A DNA stretch of 64,000 bases from Sphingobium baderi (lineage in GTDB: Bacteria; Pseudomonadota; Alphaproteobacteria; Sphingomonadales; Sphingomonadaceae), in the NCBI RefSeq assembly GCF_001456115.1, contig NZ_CP013264.1, positions 434,001-498,000 of the forward strand, given 5' to 3'. Under the pieces are notes generated by a model. The model was not told where the DNA came from, searched no databases, and saw only the letters and a program-made list of their open reading frames with translations. The first letter of the stretch is position 1. The number at the start of each line of letters is the position of its first letter. Both the position numbers and the translations under genes were made by a program. Positions 8,017-16,947 of the stretch are shown here, one piece after another.

Positions 8017-9786
8017 CTAACCGCGCTGCGCCATATAGGCACGCCATCCGCCCAGGCTCGTTATGTCCTGCGCGCCCGTCATGGCGCGTGGTTCGGCGAC
8101 AAAGCCCTTGACGCTGCTCCCGTCGGCCAGCGTCACCGTGCCGATGGCAAGCGGCGCGGGCACCTCCGCGACGAAGCTGCCAAATTCGGCGACGCCCAGT
8201 TCATACACCTCAAGGGCGATCGGTCCGCCATCCTCGCTATGCACAAGTGCGGGCTTGGGCGGCACGCTGTCGGCCATGGCATAAAGTCTGTAATGGGGCG
8301 CGGTTTCAAATGCGCCGATGAACCTGGCATCCCGCGAGGTGAGTTGCCAATGCAGCGGCATGTCCTTCAGATGGGCGCCGACGACGGCGAGCTTCACAGT
8401 CTGCACTTTACCCTCCAGATCGAGAGGTGGTGGGGATGGAAGGTCCGACGCCGCGATATACGCATCCGCCGCTTCCAGCAGAGCGCGGTCGCTATCGGCC
8501 GGACCGATCAGGGTGATCCCGAACCCGGTGGCGTTCGCGCGTATTCCGGCGGGCACGGCCACCGCAGCCATGTCCAGCAGGTTCACGAAATTGGTGTAGA
8601 CGCCCAGATTGCTGTTGAGCATGACCGGCGCGGCGAGAAGCTCGGCAACGCGATAGGTCGTACCGGTCGTCGGGAAAGCCAGCAGATCGATGCCCGTCCA
8701 GAGCATGTCCGCATGACGCTTGAGCTGGGCGAGACGATAGATGCCGTTGAACAGGTCTACCGCGCTCATGCCCACGCCCTGTTCGACCACCTGGCGAACG
8801 GTGTTGTCGACCGCATCGGGATTATCGGCCAATATGCCAACCATGGCGGCGGTCCGCTCGGCAACCCACGGGCCGCCGTAGAGAAGCTGCGCCGCTTCCT
8901 GGAGCGGCGCGATGTCGATCGCGACGATGTCTGCAAGCCCCGCGAGCGTCTCCAGCGTACAGTCGTAGAGATATTCGGACTCGCTATCGCCAAACCAGAT
9001 ACGCTGGTCGCGGCGCGGCACGCCGATGGTCTTGCGCCCAAGCGGCCGGTTCGCGAGCGTTTTGGAATAAGGATCGGCCGGATCGAAGCCTGCCAGCACA
9101 TCGTCGACGATGCGGGCGTCGCTCGTGTCATTGGTGAATACGGTGATGCAATCGAGCGTGCGGCACGCGGGCACGAGGCCGCTGGTGCTCCATCGTCCCT
9201 TGCTGGGCTTGAACCCGATCAGATGATTGAAAGCAGCAGGAACGCGGCCCGATCCCGCCGTATCGGTGCCAAGCGCAAGGGGAACCAGTCCCGCCGCCAC
9301 GGCGACGGACGAACCCGAACTCGATCCACCGCTGACATAAGCGAGATTATAGGCGTTGCGGGGACTCCCATAGGGACTGCGCGTGCCGTTCAACCCCGTG
9401 GCGAACTGGTCGAGATTGGTCTTGCCGACACAAAGCGCGCCGGCCGCCAGCAATCGTTCGACGACCGTGGCGGAGGCTTCCGGGCGATAGGCGAAGGCGG
9501 GGCAAGCCGCCGTGGTGTCGAATCCGGCGACGTCGATATTGTCCTTCACGGCGAAGGGGACGCCCGCCAGCGGCAGGACTTCGCCCGCTGCGACGCGGGC
9601 GTCGATGGCTCGCGCCGCGGAAACAAGATCGTCCCGCGCTGCGCGGCTGATCCAGATTTGCGGCTGGACGGCGTCATAGGCTTCGATCCGGGCCATCGAC
9701 TCCTCGGCCACGGCGACGGCGCTGGTCCGCCCCGCATGGACGGCAGCGGCGATGGCGGCGGCGCTCTGCCGGGCCGACGCGCTCAT
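8017..9786 (-). CDS. atzF: Allophanate hydrolase
   Basis: A 589-residue amidase-signature protein that hydrolyses allophanate to ammonia and CO2, the last step of ATP-dependent urea or guanidine breakdown. The Ser-cisSer-Lys core is visible: Lys in 'FAVKDNIDVAG', the Gly/Ser-rich 'SGGSSSGSSVAVAAG' and 'GTDTAGSGRVPAAF'. The C-terminal domain of AtzF follows (from about residue 450, ending 'SLGGWRAYMAQRG'). The start at 9786 overlaps the carboxylase stop by 4 bases (ATGA), showing translational coupling. Confidence 0.93.
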   Translation of the reverse strand: MSASARQSAAAIAAAVHAGRTSAVAVAEESMARIEAYDAVQPQIWISRAARDDLVSAARAIDARVAAGEVLPLAGVPFAVKDNIDVAGFDTTAACPAFAYRPEASATVVERLLAAGALCVGKTNLDQFATGLNGTRSPYGSPRNAYNLAYVSGGSSSGSSVAVAAGLVPLALGTDTAGSGRVPAAFNHLIGFKPSKGRWSTSGLVPACRTLDCITVFTNDTSDARIVDDVLAGFDPADPYSKTLANRPLGRKTIGVPRRDQRIWFGDSESEYLYDCTLETLAGLADIVAIDIAPLQEAAQLLYGGPWVAERTAAMVGILADNPDAVDNTVRQVVEQGVGMSAVDLFNGIYRLAQLKRHADMLWTGIDLLAFPTTGTTYRVAELLAAPVMLNSNLGVYTNFVNLLDMAAVAVPAGIRANATGFGITLIGPADSDRALLEAADAYIAASDLPSPPPLDLEGKVQTVKLAVVGAHLKDMPLHWQLTSRDARFIGAFETAPHYRLYAMADSVPPKPALVHSEDGGPIALEVYELGVAEFGSFVAEVPAPLAIGTVTLADGSSVKGFVAEPRAMTGAQDITSLGGWRAYMAQRG

Positions 9787-12700
9787 GAATGCCGCCTCAG
9801 CGCCAGCATCGGCGCGCCGGGCAGGAGAGACTGCCGTTCCTGCATGTAGAGCGCCGCTATCGTTCCCGTGCCGGGACTTTCCACCGGACATTCCATCTTC
9901 ATCATCTCTATGACCGCGATGGTATCGCCTGCCTTCACCTCGTCCCCGGCCGCGACCAGCAGCTTCCAGACGCTGCCGCCAAAGGGCGCTTCGATCAGGT
10001 CGGCTCCCTCGGGCACTTCGATGGCGGGGGCGGACGGCGCGACCGCTTCGTCCAGCGCCTCCGCGCGGTCGAACTCGCCGCGCTGCTGCCATTCGGCGCG
10101 TTCCCCATCGAATGCCGCCTGACGCCGCGCCTCGAACGCCGCAATGGCGGCGGCATTGTCGTTCAGGAACGCGCGATAATCGGCGAGGCGAAATTCGGAC
10201 TGCTCCACCCGGATCGAACGGCGGCCGCTCGGAAAATCGCGACGCCACTCCGCCAGTTCCTCCGCACTGACGGGGAAGAAGCGAATCTGGTCGAAGAAGC
10301 GCAGCAGCCAGGGTTTGCCATCCGCGAAGGCGTCGGTCTGGTGATAACTGTTCCATACCTGAATGGTCCGGCCGAAAAGCTGATAACCGCCCGGCCCCTC
10401 CATCCCGTAGATGCACATATAGGCGCCGCCGATCCCCACGACATTGGGCGGAGTCCAGGTGCGAGCGGGATTATATTTGGTGGTGACGAGCCGGTGCCGG
10501 GGATCGATCGGCGTCGCGACCGGCGCGCCCAGATAGACGTCGCCCAGACCCATGACCAGATAGCTGGCGTCGAAGATCACGCTTTCCACCGCATCGGCAT
10601 CGGGCAAGCCGTTGATGCGGCGGATGAACTCGATATTGTCCGGGCACCAGGGCGCGTCGTCGCGCACCGCGCCCATATATTTCTCGATCGTCTCGATGAT
10701 CGCGGGGTCGCGCCAGCTGAGCGGCAGGTGGACGATGCGGGACGGGATGGAGAAATCGGCGAGATCGCCCAATTGCTCTTCCGCCGCCATCAAGGCCGAA
10801 AGCGCGGATTGCTGGTCCATGTCCCGGCCATCGAAATGCAATTGCAGCGAGCGTATGCCCGGCACGATATCGACGATGCCCGGCAGCGCCTGCCGCTCCA
10901 GTTCCTGCATCAGGGCGTGGACGCGGATACGCAGTTCGATGTCGAGGACGATGGGGCCGTATTCGACCAATATGTTGCGATCGCCCTGCTGGCGATAGAT
11001 GGTGCGCGGCCGCCCCTCCGTCTCATCGATCTGCGCCAGAATAGGGGACAGGACGGCGATGCTGCGCGGGGCGGTTGAGGCCGGGGTCAGGCCGCTCCCG
11101 ACGAATGCGCGCTGCGCCGCATCGGCCGCCGCCGCATCCTCTATCGTCACGGGCATGAAGCGGAGGCGGTCGCCGGGTCTGAGTTGTCCGATCTTCCAGC
11201 GGTCGGCCGCAATCACCACAAACGGGCAGACGAAGCCGCCCAGCGATGGTCCATCCGGTCCCAGGATGATCGGCATGTCCCCGGTGAAGTCCACCGCGCC
11301 GATCGCATAAGGGTTGTCATGGATGTTGGACGGGTGCAGCCCCGCCTCGCCGCCGTCCGTACGCGCCCATCGGGGCTTCGGCCCGACGAGGCGGACGCCG
11401 GTGCGATTGCTGTTATAGTGGACCTGCCAATCGGCGGAGAGGAAAGCGCCGACGTCGTCGTCCGTGAAGAAATCGGGCGCGCCATGAGGACCATAGAGCA
11501 CGCGCAGCGTCCATTCCCCGCCCGGTTCGGGCAGGCTTACCGCTGGCAGGGCGTCGCCCGTCGCTTCCGTGCCCAGATGCACCGTGTCGCCCGCAAGCAG
11601 GCGGCGACCGGCATGACCGCCGAACTGACCCAGTTCGAAGGTGCTGCGGCTACTCAGATAGGGCGGGATGTCGAGGCCACCGGCGAACAGCACGTAGCCC
11701 CTCATGCCGCCGCTGGAAGCGCGGTCGAGGGTCAATGTCTGCCCTGCCCCGACATTGAGGGCCGTGCCGCGCGCGACCGGCATGCCGTCCAGCGTCGCGC
11801 CGAAGTCCGCACCGGTCAGGCAGATGCGCGCCGGCGTGTTGAACAGGAGGGTCGGGCCCGTCATGGCCACCTCCAGCCCCGCCATCCCCTCCGCATTGCC
11901 GAGCAGCCGGTTGCCGATACGGAAAGATTCGTCATCCATCGGGCCGGATGGGGGCACGCCTATCGCCCAAAGACCCTGTCGACCCGGCCAGTCCTGCACG
12001 GTCGTCGCGGTGCCGCCGCTGATGACCCGAATGCTGCGGGGGTTATAACCGATGCCGTCAAGGACACGGGTCGAAACCTCTCCGCTGACGAAGGGCGCGC
12101 TGCGGACCACCTCGCGCAGCCAGCGCAGGTTCGTCTCGATCCCGTCCACCCGGCTCGCATCGAGCGCGGCCTGCATCGCCGCCGCCGCCTGCGCGCGCGT
12201 GGGAGCGTGGACGATCAGCTTGGCCAGCATCGGATCATACCATGCGCTTACCGTGCTGCCCGCCATGACCCATGTTTCGGCGCGGATGTCGGCAGGGAAA
12301 TCGACGGCAGTCAGCGTGCCGGAAGTGGGGCGATAATCGAGCGCCGGGTCTTCGGCATAAAGGCGGACCTGTATGGCATGGCCCCGCGCCATGGGCGGCT
12401 TCGCGTCGAGGAAGGCGAAGTCTCCCGCGGCGCCGCGCACCATCCATTCGACGAGGTCGATGCCCGTCACTTCCTCGGTCACGCCATGTTCGACCTGAAG
12501 GCGGGTGTTCATTTCCAGAAAGAAGAACTGCCGCCGGTCGGCATCGTAGAGGAACTCGACCGTTCCGGCCGAGCGATAGCGAGCCGCCTCGCCAAGCCGG
12601 ACGGCCGCCGCGATCAGGTCGGCGCGCACGTCGTCGGGCAACAGCGGCGCGGGGGCTTCCTCCACAACCTTCTGGTTACGGCGCTGGAGCGAGCAGTCCC

Positions 12701-13379
12701 GCTCGCCCAACGCCATGACGCGGCCCGCGCCGTCGCCGAAAATCTGCACCTCGACATGGCGCGCGCGGCCGACATAGCGTTCCAGAAAGACGCCCGCGTC
12801 ACCGAAATTGCCCTCGCCCAGCCGCGCCACGGCGGCGAAGCCCTGCCGCACGGCTGCTTCGTCCTCGCAGACGCGCATACCGATGCCGCCGCCGCCCGCC
12901 GTCGCCTTCAGGATGACCGGGAACCCGATCTCATGCGCCGAATGGACAGCCTCCTCCTCGTCGGTCAGGAGGCCGGTGCCGGGCGCAAGGGGCACCCCAT
13001 GGCTTGCCGCGAGCGCGCGGGCGCTGTGCTTGAGGCCGAAGGTGCGGATATTTTCGGGCGTGGGACCGATGAAAACGATCCCGGTGGCGGCGCAGGCTTC
13101 GGCGAACTCCACATTCTCGGCCAGGAAGCCATAGCCTGGATGGATCGCCCCCGCGCCCGTCATGCGCGCTGCCTCCAGTATCGCGGTGCTGTTGAGATAG
13201 CTTTCCGACGCCGGGGCCGCGCCGATGCACACCGCCTCATCCGCCTGGGCGACATGGAGGGAACCGGCATCCGCTTCCGAATAGACGGCGACCGAGCGCA
13301 ATCCCATGCGTCGCAGCGTGCGGATGATGCGGGTGGCGATCGCGCCCCGGTTCGCGATCAGGACCGTGTCGAAGCTCAT
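9783..13379 (-). CDS. Biotin-dependent urea/guanidine carboxylase
   Basis: A 1198-residue multidomain enzyme: biotin carboxylase (about 1-450, with the ATP-grasp loop 'KATAGGGGIGMRV'), a carboxyltransferase made of AHS2/KipA-like and AHS1/KipI-like halves (about 460-1000), and a biotinyl domain whose MMKM motif carries the biotin lysine (Lys1161). It carboxylates urea to allophanate or guanidine to carboxyguanidine with ATP and bicarbonate. The adjacent DUF1989 pair is the neighbour set reported for guanidine carboxylases, so guanidine is the more likely substrate; sequence reading alone cannot settle it. It overlaps both neighbours by 4 bases. Confidence 0.93.
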   Translation of the reverse strand: MSFDTVLIANRGAIATRIIRTLRRMGLRSVAVYSEADAGSLHVAQADEAVCIGAAPASESYLNSTAILEAARMTGAGAIHPGYGFLAENVEFAEACAATGIVFIGPTPENIRTFGLKHSARALAASHGVPLAPGTGLLTDEEEAVHSAHEIGFPVILKATAGGGGIGMRVCEDEAAVRQGFAAVARLGEGNFGDAGVFLERYVGRARHVEVQIFGDGAGRVMALGERDCSLQRRNQKVVEEAPAPLLPDDVRADLIAAAVRLGEAARYRSAGTVEFLYDADRRQFFFLEMNTRLQVEHGVTEEVTGIDLVEWMVRGAAGDFAFLDAKPPMARGHAIQVRLYAEDPALDYRPTSGTLTAVDFPADIRAETWVMAGSTVSAWYDPMLAKLIVHAPTRAQAAAAMQAALDASRVDGIETNLRWLREVVRSAPFVSGEVSTRVLDGIGYNPRSIRVISGGTATTVQDWPGRQGLWAIGVPPSGPMDDESFRIGNRLLGNAEGMAGLEVAMTGPTLLFNTPARICLTGADFGATLDGMPVARGTALNVGAGQTLTLDRASSGGMRGYVLFAGGLDIPPYLSSRSTFELGQFGGHAGRRLLAGDTVHLGTEATGDALPAVSLPEPGGEWTLRVLYGPHGAPDFFTDDDVGAFLSADWQVHYNSNRTGVRLVGPKPRWARTDGGEAGLHPSNIHDNPYAIGAVDFTGDMPIILGPDGPSLGGFVCPFVVIAADRWKIGQLRPGDRLRFMPVTIEDAAAADAAQRAFVGSGLTPASTAPRSIAVLSPILAQIDETEGRPRTIYRQQGDRNILVEYGPIVLDIELRIRVHALMQELERQALPGIVDIVPGIRSLQLHFDGRDMDQQSALSALMAAEEQLGDLADFSIPSRIVHLPLSWRDPAIIETIEKYMGAVRDDAPWCPDNIEFIRRINGLPDADAVESVIFDASYLVMGLGDVYLGAPVATPIDPRHRLVTTKYNPARTWTPPNVVGIGGAYMCIYGMEGPGGYQLFGRTIQVWNSYHQTDAFADGKPWLLRFFDQIRFFPVSAEELAEWRRDFPSGRRSIRVEQSEFRLADYRAFLNDNAAAIAAFEARRQAAFDGERAEWQQRGEFDRAEALDEAVAPSAPAIEVPEGADLIEAPFGGSVWKLLVAAGDEVKAGDTIAVIEMMKMECPVESPGTGTIAALYMQERQSLLPGAPMLALRRHS

Positions 13380-14011
13380 GCGGCGACGATCATGCGGACG
13401 GGGGTGGGATTGAAGGCGTTGCAGGGGTTATTGACCTGCGGGCAGTTGGACACGACCACGACAACGTCCATTTCCGCGCGCAGGTCGACCGTCAGGCCGG
13501 GCGCCGAAATGCCGTCCACGATGCCGAGCGCGCCATCCTCCTCGACCGGCACATTCATGAAGAAGTTGATGTTGGAGACGATATCGCGCTTACCGCGCCC
13601 TTCGGAGAGGTTCGCCTCCAGGAAATTCTCCACGCAGGCGTGCTGGGACTTGGTGTGATGGCCATAGCGCAGCGTGTTCGATTCACAGGAGCAGGCCCCG
13701 CCGATGGTGTCGTGATAGTCGACGGCGCTCGCGGCGATCGTCATCATCGGCCGCCCCTCGTTCGACCGCAGCACCGTTCCGGCGCGCAGGAACAGACTGC
13801 CTTGCGCCGCGACGGTATCCTGCGCGCTGTAACGTTCCGTGTCGTCCGCGGCGGAATAGAGCAGGAAATCGACGGCCTGATTGCCCTCCAGGTCCACGAT
13901 ACGCAGCGTCTGGCCCGCGCCGATATGGCGGAGCCACGGAGCGCGCGCGGGCACGACCTCGTCATGGATCACGGTGCCGGGAAGTCCAGAGATATGGGGA
14001 TCAGCGCTCAT
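13376..14011 (-). CDS. DUF1989 'urea amidolyase-associated protein 2' (putative carboxyguanidine deiminase subunit)
   Basis: A 211-residue DUF1989 protein. The conserved C-terminal block 'AEMDVVVVVSNCPQVNNPCN' and 'PTPVRM' matches the family, with cysteines and histidines likely to bind metal ('CSCESNTLRYGHH', 'NCPQ'). Proteins of this type beside urea/guanidine carboxylase were shown elsewhere to act in pairs as carboxyguanidine deiminase, making allophanate. It ends in a 4-base overlap with the carboxylase start and begins 17 bases after its paralogue. Confidence 0.88.
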   Translation of the reverse strand: MSADPHISGLPGTVIHDEVVPARAPWLRHIGAGQTLRIVDLEGNQAVDFLLYSAADDTERYSAQDTVAAQGSLFLRAGTVLRSNEGRPMMTIAASAVDYHDTIGGACSCESNTLRYGHHTKSQHACVENFLEANLSEGRGKRDIVSNINFFMNVPVEEDGALGIVDGISAPGLTVDLRAEMDVVVVVSNCPQVNNPCNAFNPTPVRMIVAA

Positions 14012-14028
14012 GCTGGTATGTTCCTCGC

Positions 14029-14853
14029 TTAGAGGCGGAAATAGTCTTCGACATTCTGGAAGGCGCGCAGGCCCTCCGGCGTGGCGTTGCGAATGGGGTC
14101 GTCGGCAGCCGCTACCGGACCGCGCCAGGCGGAAACACGCAGCGGCGTCACGGACCAGTTCTCGCGCGGATCGAGCACATGTGGGCAGTTCACGATCACG
14201 ACGATCACATCCATCTCCGCCCGTAGGAGCACGGCGCGGCCCGGCTCGAAGGGACCGACCAACGGTGTGATCGTCCCGTCCGCCGCGATCCGCGAACCTT
14301 TGAACAGATTAATGCACGGGTGGATGTCGCGCCGCTGAAGCCCATGTTTGGCCGCGCCGAGCAGGAAACGGTCGCGCCCGTTGGGAAAGGCCCCGCTGTT
14401 CCGGCCCTCGCCATATTTCGCCGCGTTGGTCGCCGCGTTGGATGTGCCGCAAAAGGCGTCGTGCGTACCCGCCCCATCCTCCAGCAGGCTCATCAGCACG
14501 CGTCCCATATCGGACAGCAGCAGCTTGCCCGCGCCCAGATAGGCGTTCCACTGCACCTTCACCGTGTCCGCCACGTTGAGACGTTCGCTCGGCATAGCCG
14601 CGTTGAAGATCAGCAGGGAAGCGCAGGCGTCGCCCTTGAGGTCGATGAGGCGCAGCCGCGATCCCCGCGCCAGCCGCCGCGATGCATAGCCGCCCGCCGC
14701 GACCGTTTCCTCCCACAGCAGATCATCGGCGGCTACGTCCTGGGGAAGGTCGGCGGCAACCGGCGGAAGGACCGGCATCGCCTCGACCACCGTGCCGGCC
14801 ATGGCGCGGGCATGATCGCGCGCCGCCAGGGGATTGGCCAGTGGCTCGCTCAT
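14029..14853 (-). CDS. DUF1989 'urea amidolyase-associated protein 1' (putative carboxyguanidine deiminase subunit)
   Basis: A 274-residue DUF1989 protein and paralogue of the following gene, with the same core ('AEMDVIVVIVNCPHVLDPRE', 'VTPLRV') and Cys/His residues ('AFCGTS', 'RRDIHPCINLF'). It is expected to form a complex with the smaller paralogue and to deiminate carboxyguanidine. The start at 14853 overlaps the stop of the CopG/NikR-like gene by 4 bases (ATGA), which excludes the longer frame beginning at 14946. Confidence 0.88.
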   Translation of the reverse strand: MSEPLANPLAARDHARAMAGTVVEAMPVLPPVAADLPQDVAADDLLWEETVAAGGYASRRLARGSRLRLIDLKGDACASLLIFNAAMPSERLNVADTVKVQWNAYLGAGKLLLSDMGRVLMSLLEDGAGTHDAFCGTSNAATNAAKYGEGRNSGAFPNGRDRFLLGAAKHGLQRRDIHPCINLFKGSRIAADGTITPLVGPFEPGRAVLLRAEMDVIVVIVNCPHVLDPRENWSVTPLRVSAWRGPVAAADDPIRNATPEGLRAFQNVEDYFRL

Positions 14854-15302
14854 TCGGCCTCCTGCTCGTAAAGCGGTGGCAGGAGCGCGGTCGTGGTGAC
14901 AAGCTGGAGTTGCTGCACGCCGCGAACGCGTCGAAGGGCGTCGCACAAAGTCTTCAAACGCACGGCAGGGCCCTGCACCAGAAGAACCTCCAGCGACTGG
15001 TCGTCTTCAAGGAACACATGCTGCGCGGAGATGACTTCCTTGAGATAATCGGCCTGCATCTGGGCGAGTTGATGCCGCACGCGGCCGCGATCGCCCCGAT
15101 ATACCAGCGTGATCGTGCCCGCGAGCATCTCGTCCGGGCGGATGAGCGCTTCGTGCTCGGCAAGGGCATGGCGGATCAGTTCGGCGATCAACTGCGAGCG
15201 GGAAGGCAGTTCGCGCTCTTCCACCATCATATCGAGTTGCCGGAAAAGCTCTGCGGGAAGGCTCATGCTGAGCCGGGCGAGACTAGGGGGTTCGGAGCTC
15301 AT
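14850..15302 (-). CDS. NikR-like CopG (ribbon-helix-helix) regulator with a degenerate metal site
   Basis: A 150-residue protein built like NikR: an N-terminal ribbon-helix-helix (about 8-50; 'LARLSMSLPAELFRQLD', 'SRSQLIAELIRHAL') and a C-terminal ACT-like ligand domain starting 'TITLVYRG'. Compared from memory with E. coli NikR, the segment 'VYR...QG' aligns without gaps. Only one of the four nickel ligands is kept (H87, here His95); H76, H89 and C95 are Ala, Phe97 and Ser103. Nickel sensing is therefore doubtful. An inverted repeat (15319-15344) sits 17 bases before its start and an identical one precedes the whole operon, so autoregulation is likely. It overlaps both flanking genes by 4 bases. 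Confidence 0.85.
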   Translation of the reverse strand: MSSEPPSLARLSMSLPAELFRQLDMMVEERELPSRSQLIAELIRHALAEHEALIRPDEMLAGTITLVYRGDRGRVRHQLAQMQADYLKEVISAQHVFLEDDQSLEVLLVQGPAVRLKTLCDALRRVRGVQQLQLVTTTALLPPLYEQEAE

Positions 15303-16096
15303 GCCGCATCCTCTTCATTATTACCAATACTGTCAATAGTAATACTTTTATCCTCGTCCGCGGCGCGATCGTTCCGGTCCTTCAGGTGAAGATCGTAGAC
15401 CGCCGTGGCGCCAAACCGATGCGGGGCGTGGGGATCGTGACGGCGCTTGTCGAGCGCCAGGACGCGCGTGCCGAGCGTAAAGGCTTCCCGGATGTCGTGC
15501 GTCACCATGATGATGGTCAGGGAATAATCGCGCCAAAGCTGCGTGATGAGCGCGTGCATGTCCGATCGGATGCCGGGGTCCAGCGCGCCGAACGGCTCGT
15601 CTAGAAGAAGGATGCGGGGTCGCTTGATGAGCGCCTGGGCAATCGCCAGTCTCTGCTGCATACCGCCGGATAGCTGCGCGGGATAAAGGTGGAGGCTGTC
15701 GCCCAGGCCCACGGCCGCCAACATCGCGGCCGCTTCGTCCAGGGCCGCACGGCGCGCCTTGCCGAACAGACGTGCCGAAAAGCGAGCCTGCGCGCACTCC
15801 AGTCCGAAAACCGTGTTTCGGAGCGCCGACAAATGAGGAAACACCGAATAGCGTTGGAACACGACGCCGCGATCCGGCCCGCATTCCGGCGCAAGAGGCG
15901 TCCCGTCGAGAAGGATGGTTCCACGGGTCGGCGCTTCCTGGCCGAGGATGACGCGCAACAGGCTGCTCTTGCCCGCCCCCGAAGGCCCGACGATCGAGAC
16001 GAACGAACCGGCGGCGATATCCAGGTCCACCTTTTCGAGGACGATCTTGTCGCCATATTCGACCCAGATGTCGCGAAGGCTGAGGAGCGCGCTCAA
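15299..16096 (-). CDS. ABC transporter ATP-binding protein (nitrate/taurine/guanidine type)
   Basis: A 265-residue ABC ATPase. Walker A 'GPSGAGKSS', signature 'LSGGMQQR', Walker B 'RILLLDEPFGALD' and the His-switch 'VTHD' are all present. It energises the permease encoded upstream. I place the start at a TTG (16096) that overlaps the permease stop (TTGA) behind GGAGAAAG, because no ATG lies near the conserved N-terminus 'LSALLSLRDIWVEYGD'. The last codons contain the inverted repeat that precedes the NikR-like gene. Confidence 0.9.
   Translation of the reverse strand: MSALLSLRDIWVEYGDKIVLEKVDLDIAAGSFVSIVGPSGAGKSSLLRVILGQEAPTRGTILLDGTPLAPECGPDRGVVFQRYSVFPHLSALRNTVFGLECAQARFSARLFGKARRAALDEAAAMLAAVGLGDSLHLYPAQLSGGMQQRLAIAQALIKRPRILLLDEPFGALDPGIRSDMHALITQLWRDYSLTIIMVTHDIREAFTLGTRVLALDKRRHDPHAPHRFGATAVYDLHLKDRNDRAADEDKSITIDSIGNNEEDAA
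15319..15344. promoter_or_regulatory. Inverted repeat TATTAC-N14-GTAATA before the NikR-like gene
   Basis: Perfect 6-bp arms, TATTAC at 15319-15324 and GTAATA at 15339-15344, separated by 14 bases. The site lies inside the end of the ATPase gene, 17 bases before the NikR-like start codon. The same arms and spacing occur upstream of the operon (18089-18114), and the geometry matches NikR-type operators. It is probably the autoregulatory operator of an internal promoter. Confidence 0.7.
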
Positions 16097-16917
16097 TGGC
16101 TTTCTCCATGTGCCCAGGGGAAGGAGCGGCGGCTCAGGAAAGTAAGCGCCACGTCCATCAGGATCGCCAGCAGAGTGATCCAGGCGACATAAGGGATGAT
16201 GATGTCCATGGAGAGGTAGCGACGAACGAGGAAAATCCGGTAGCCCAGCCCCACGTCGGATGCGATCGCCTCCGCCGATATGAGGAACACCCAGGCCGGA
16301 CCGAGGGCCAGGCGCATTGCATGGAAGAGACGCGGCATCGCTTGCGGCAGAGCCACCCGGATCATGATCTGCCAACTGCCCGCGCCCAATGTCTGGGCCT
16401 TTATGATCTGTTCTCTCGGCAGGGCGGCGACATGGGCCGCTATGTCACGGACCATGACGGGTGCGATTCCCAACACGATCAGGGCGATTTTCGCCGTTTC
16501 CCCCAATCCCAGGGCGATAAACAGGATTGGGAGCAGGGCAATGGGCGGAATGACGGCTATGCCCGTCACCAACGGGCCGAAGGTCGCGCGCACCGGCGGC
16601 AGCGTGCCGAGCACCAGCCCGACTATAAGGGTAAGCAGCGTCGCGATGCCAAGGCCGATGCCCAGCCTCTGGAGGCTCGCCAGCGTATCGGCCCAGAACA
16701 GGAACTGGCCAGACAAGGGATCGGCTTCGAAGAGGAGCGCGGACATGCCTTCCGCCATGCCGCTGGGCAAAGGCAATATCTTGTCCGCCGGATTGGCGGC
16801 ATGGCGCTGCGCGGCCATGACCACATAGAAGAGCAGCAGCAGCAGGATCGGCACCAGTCCGAGAAGCAGGCGGTCGCTTCGCCGCATTTGACGGTTTACC
16901 CAACGCATGGTCGTCAC
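16093..16917 (-). CDS. ABC transporter permease (nitrate/taurine/guanidine type)
   Basis: A 274-residue inner-membrane permease of the BPD-transport family with about six hydrophobic segments and the cytoplasmic 'EAA' loop near 'AQTLGAGSWQIMIRVALPQAMP'. It pairs with the ATPase (TTGA overlap) and with the lipoprotein binding protein encoded 30 bases upstream. In guanidine-carboxylase operons this transporter type imports guanidine or a related nitrogen source. Confidence 0.9.
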   Translation of the reverse strand: MTTMRWVNRQMRRSDRLLLGLVPILLLLLFYVVMAAQRHAANPADKILPLPSGMAEGMSALLFEADPLSGQFLFWADTLASLQRLGIGLGIATLLTLIVGLVLGTLPPVRATFGPLVTGIAVIPPIALLPILFIALGLGETAKIALIVLGIAPVMVRDIAAHVAALPREQIIKAQTLGAGSWQIMIRVALPQAMPRLFHAMRLALGPAWVFLISAEAIASDVGLGYRIFLVRRYLSMDIIIPYVAWITLLAILMDVALTFLSRRSFPWAHGESH

Positions 16918-16947
16918 ATCGCCTCAATCAAGCAAAGTCGGACAGGA

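Noticed and set aside
7753..9849. Plus-strand frame of 698 codons
   Set aside because: Antisense to allophanate hydrolase and part of the propeller gene; no family-like sequence or ribosome site.
9789..13658. Long plus-strand frames opposite the carboxylase
   Set aside because: Shadows of the carboxylase gene, with Arg/His/Gly-rich composition typical of antisense frames.
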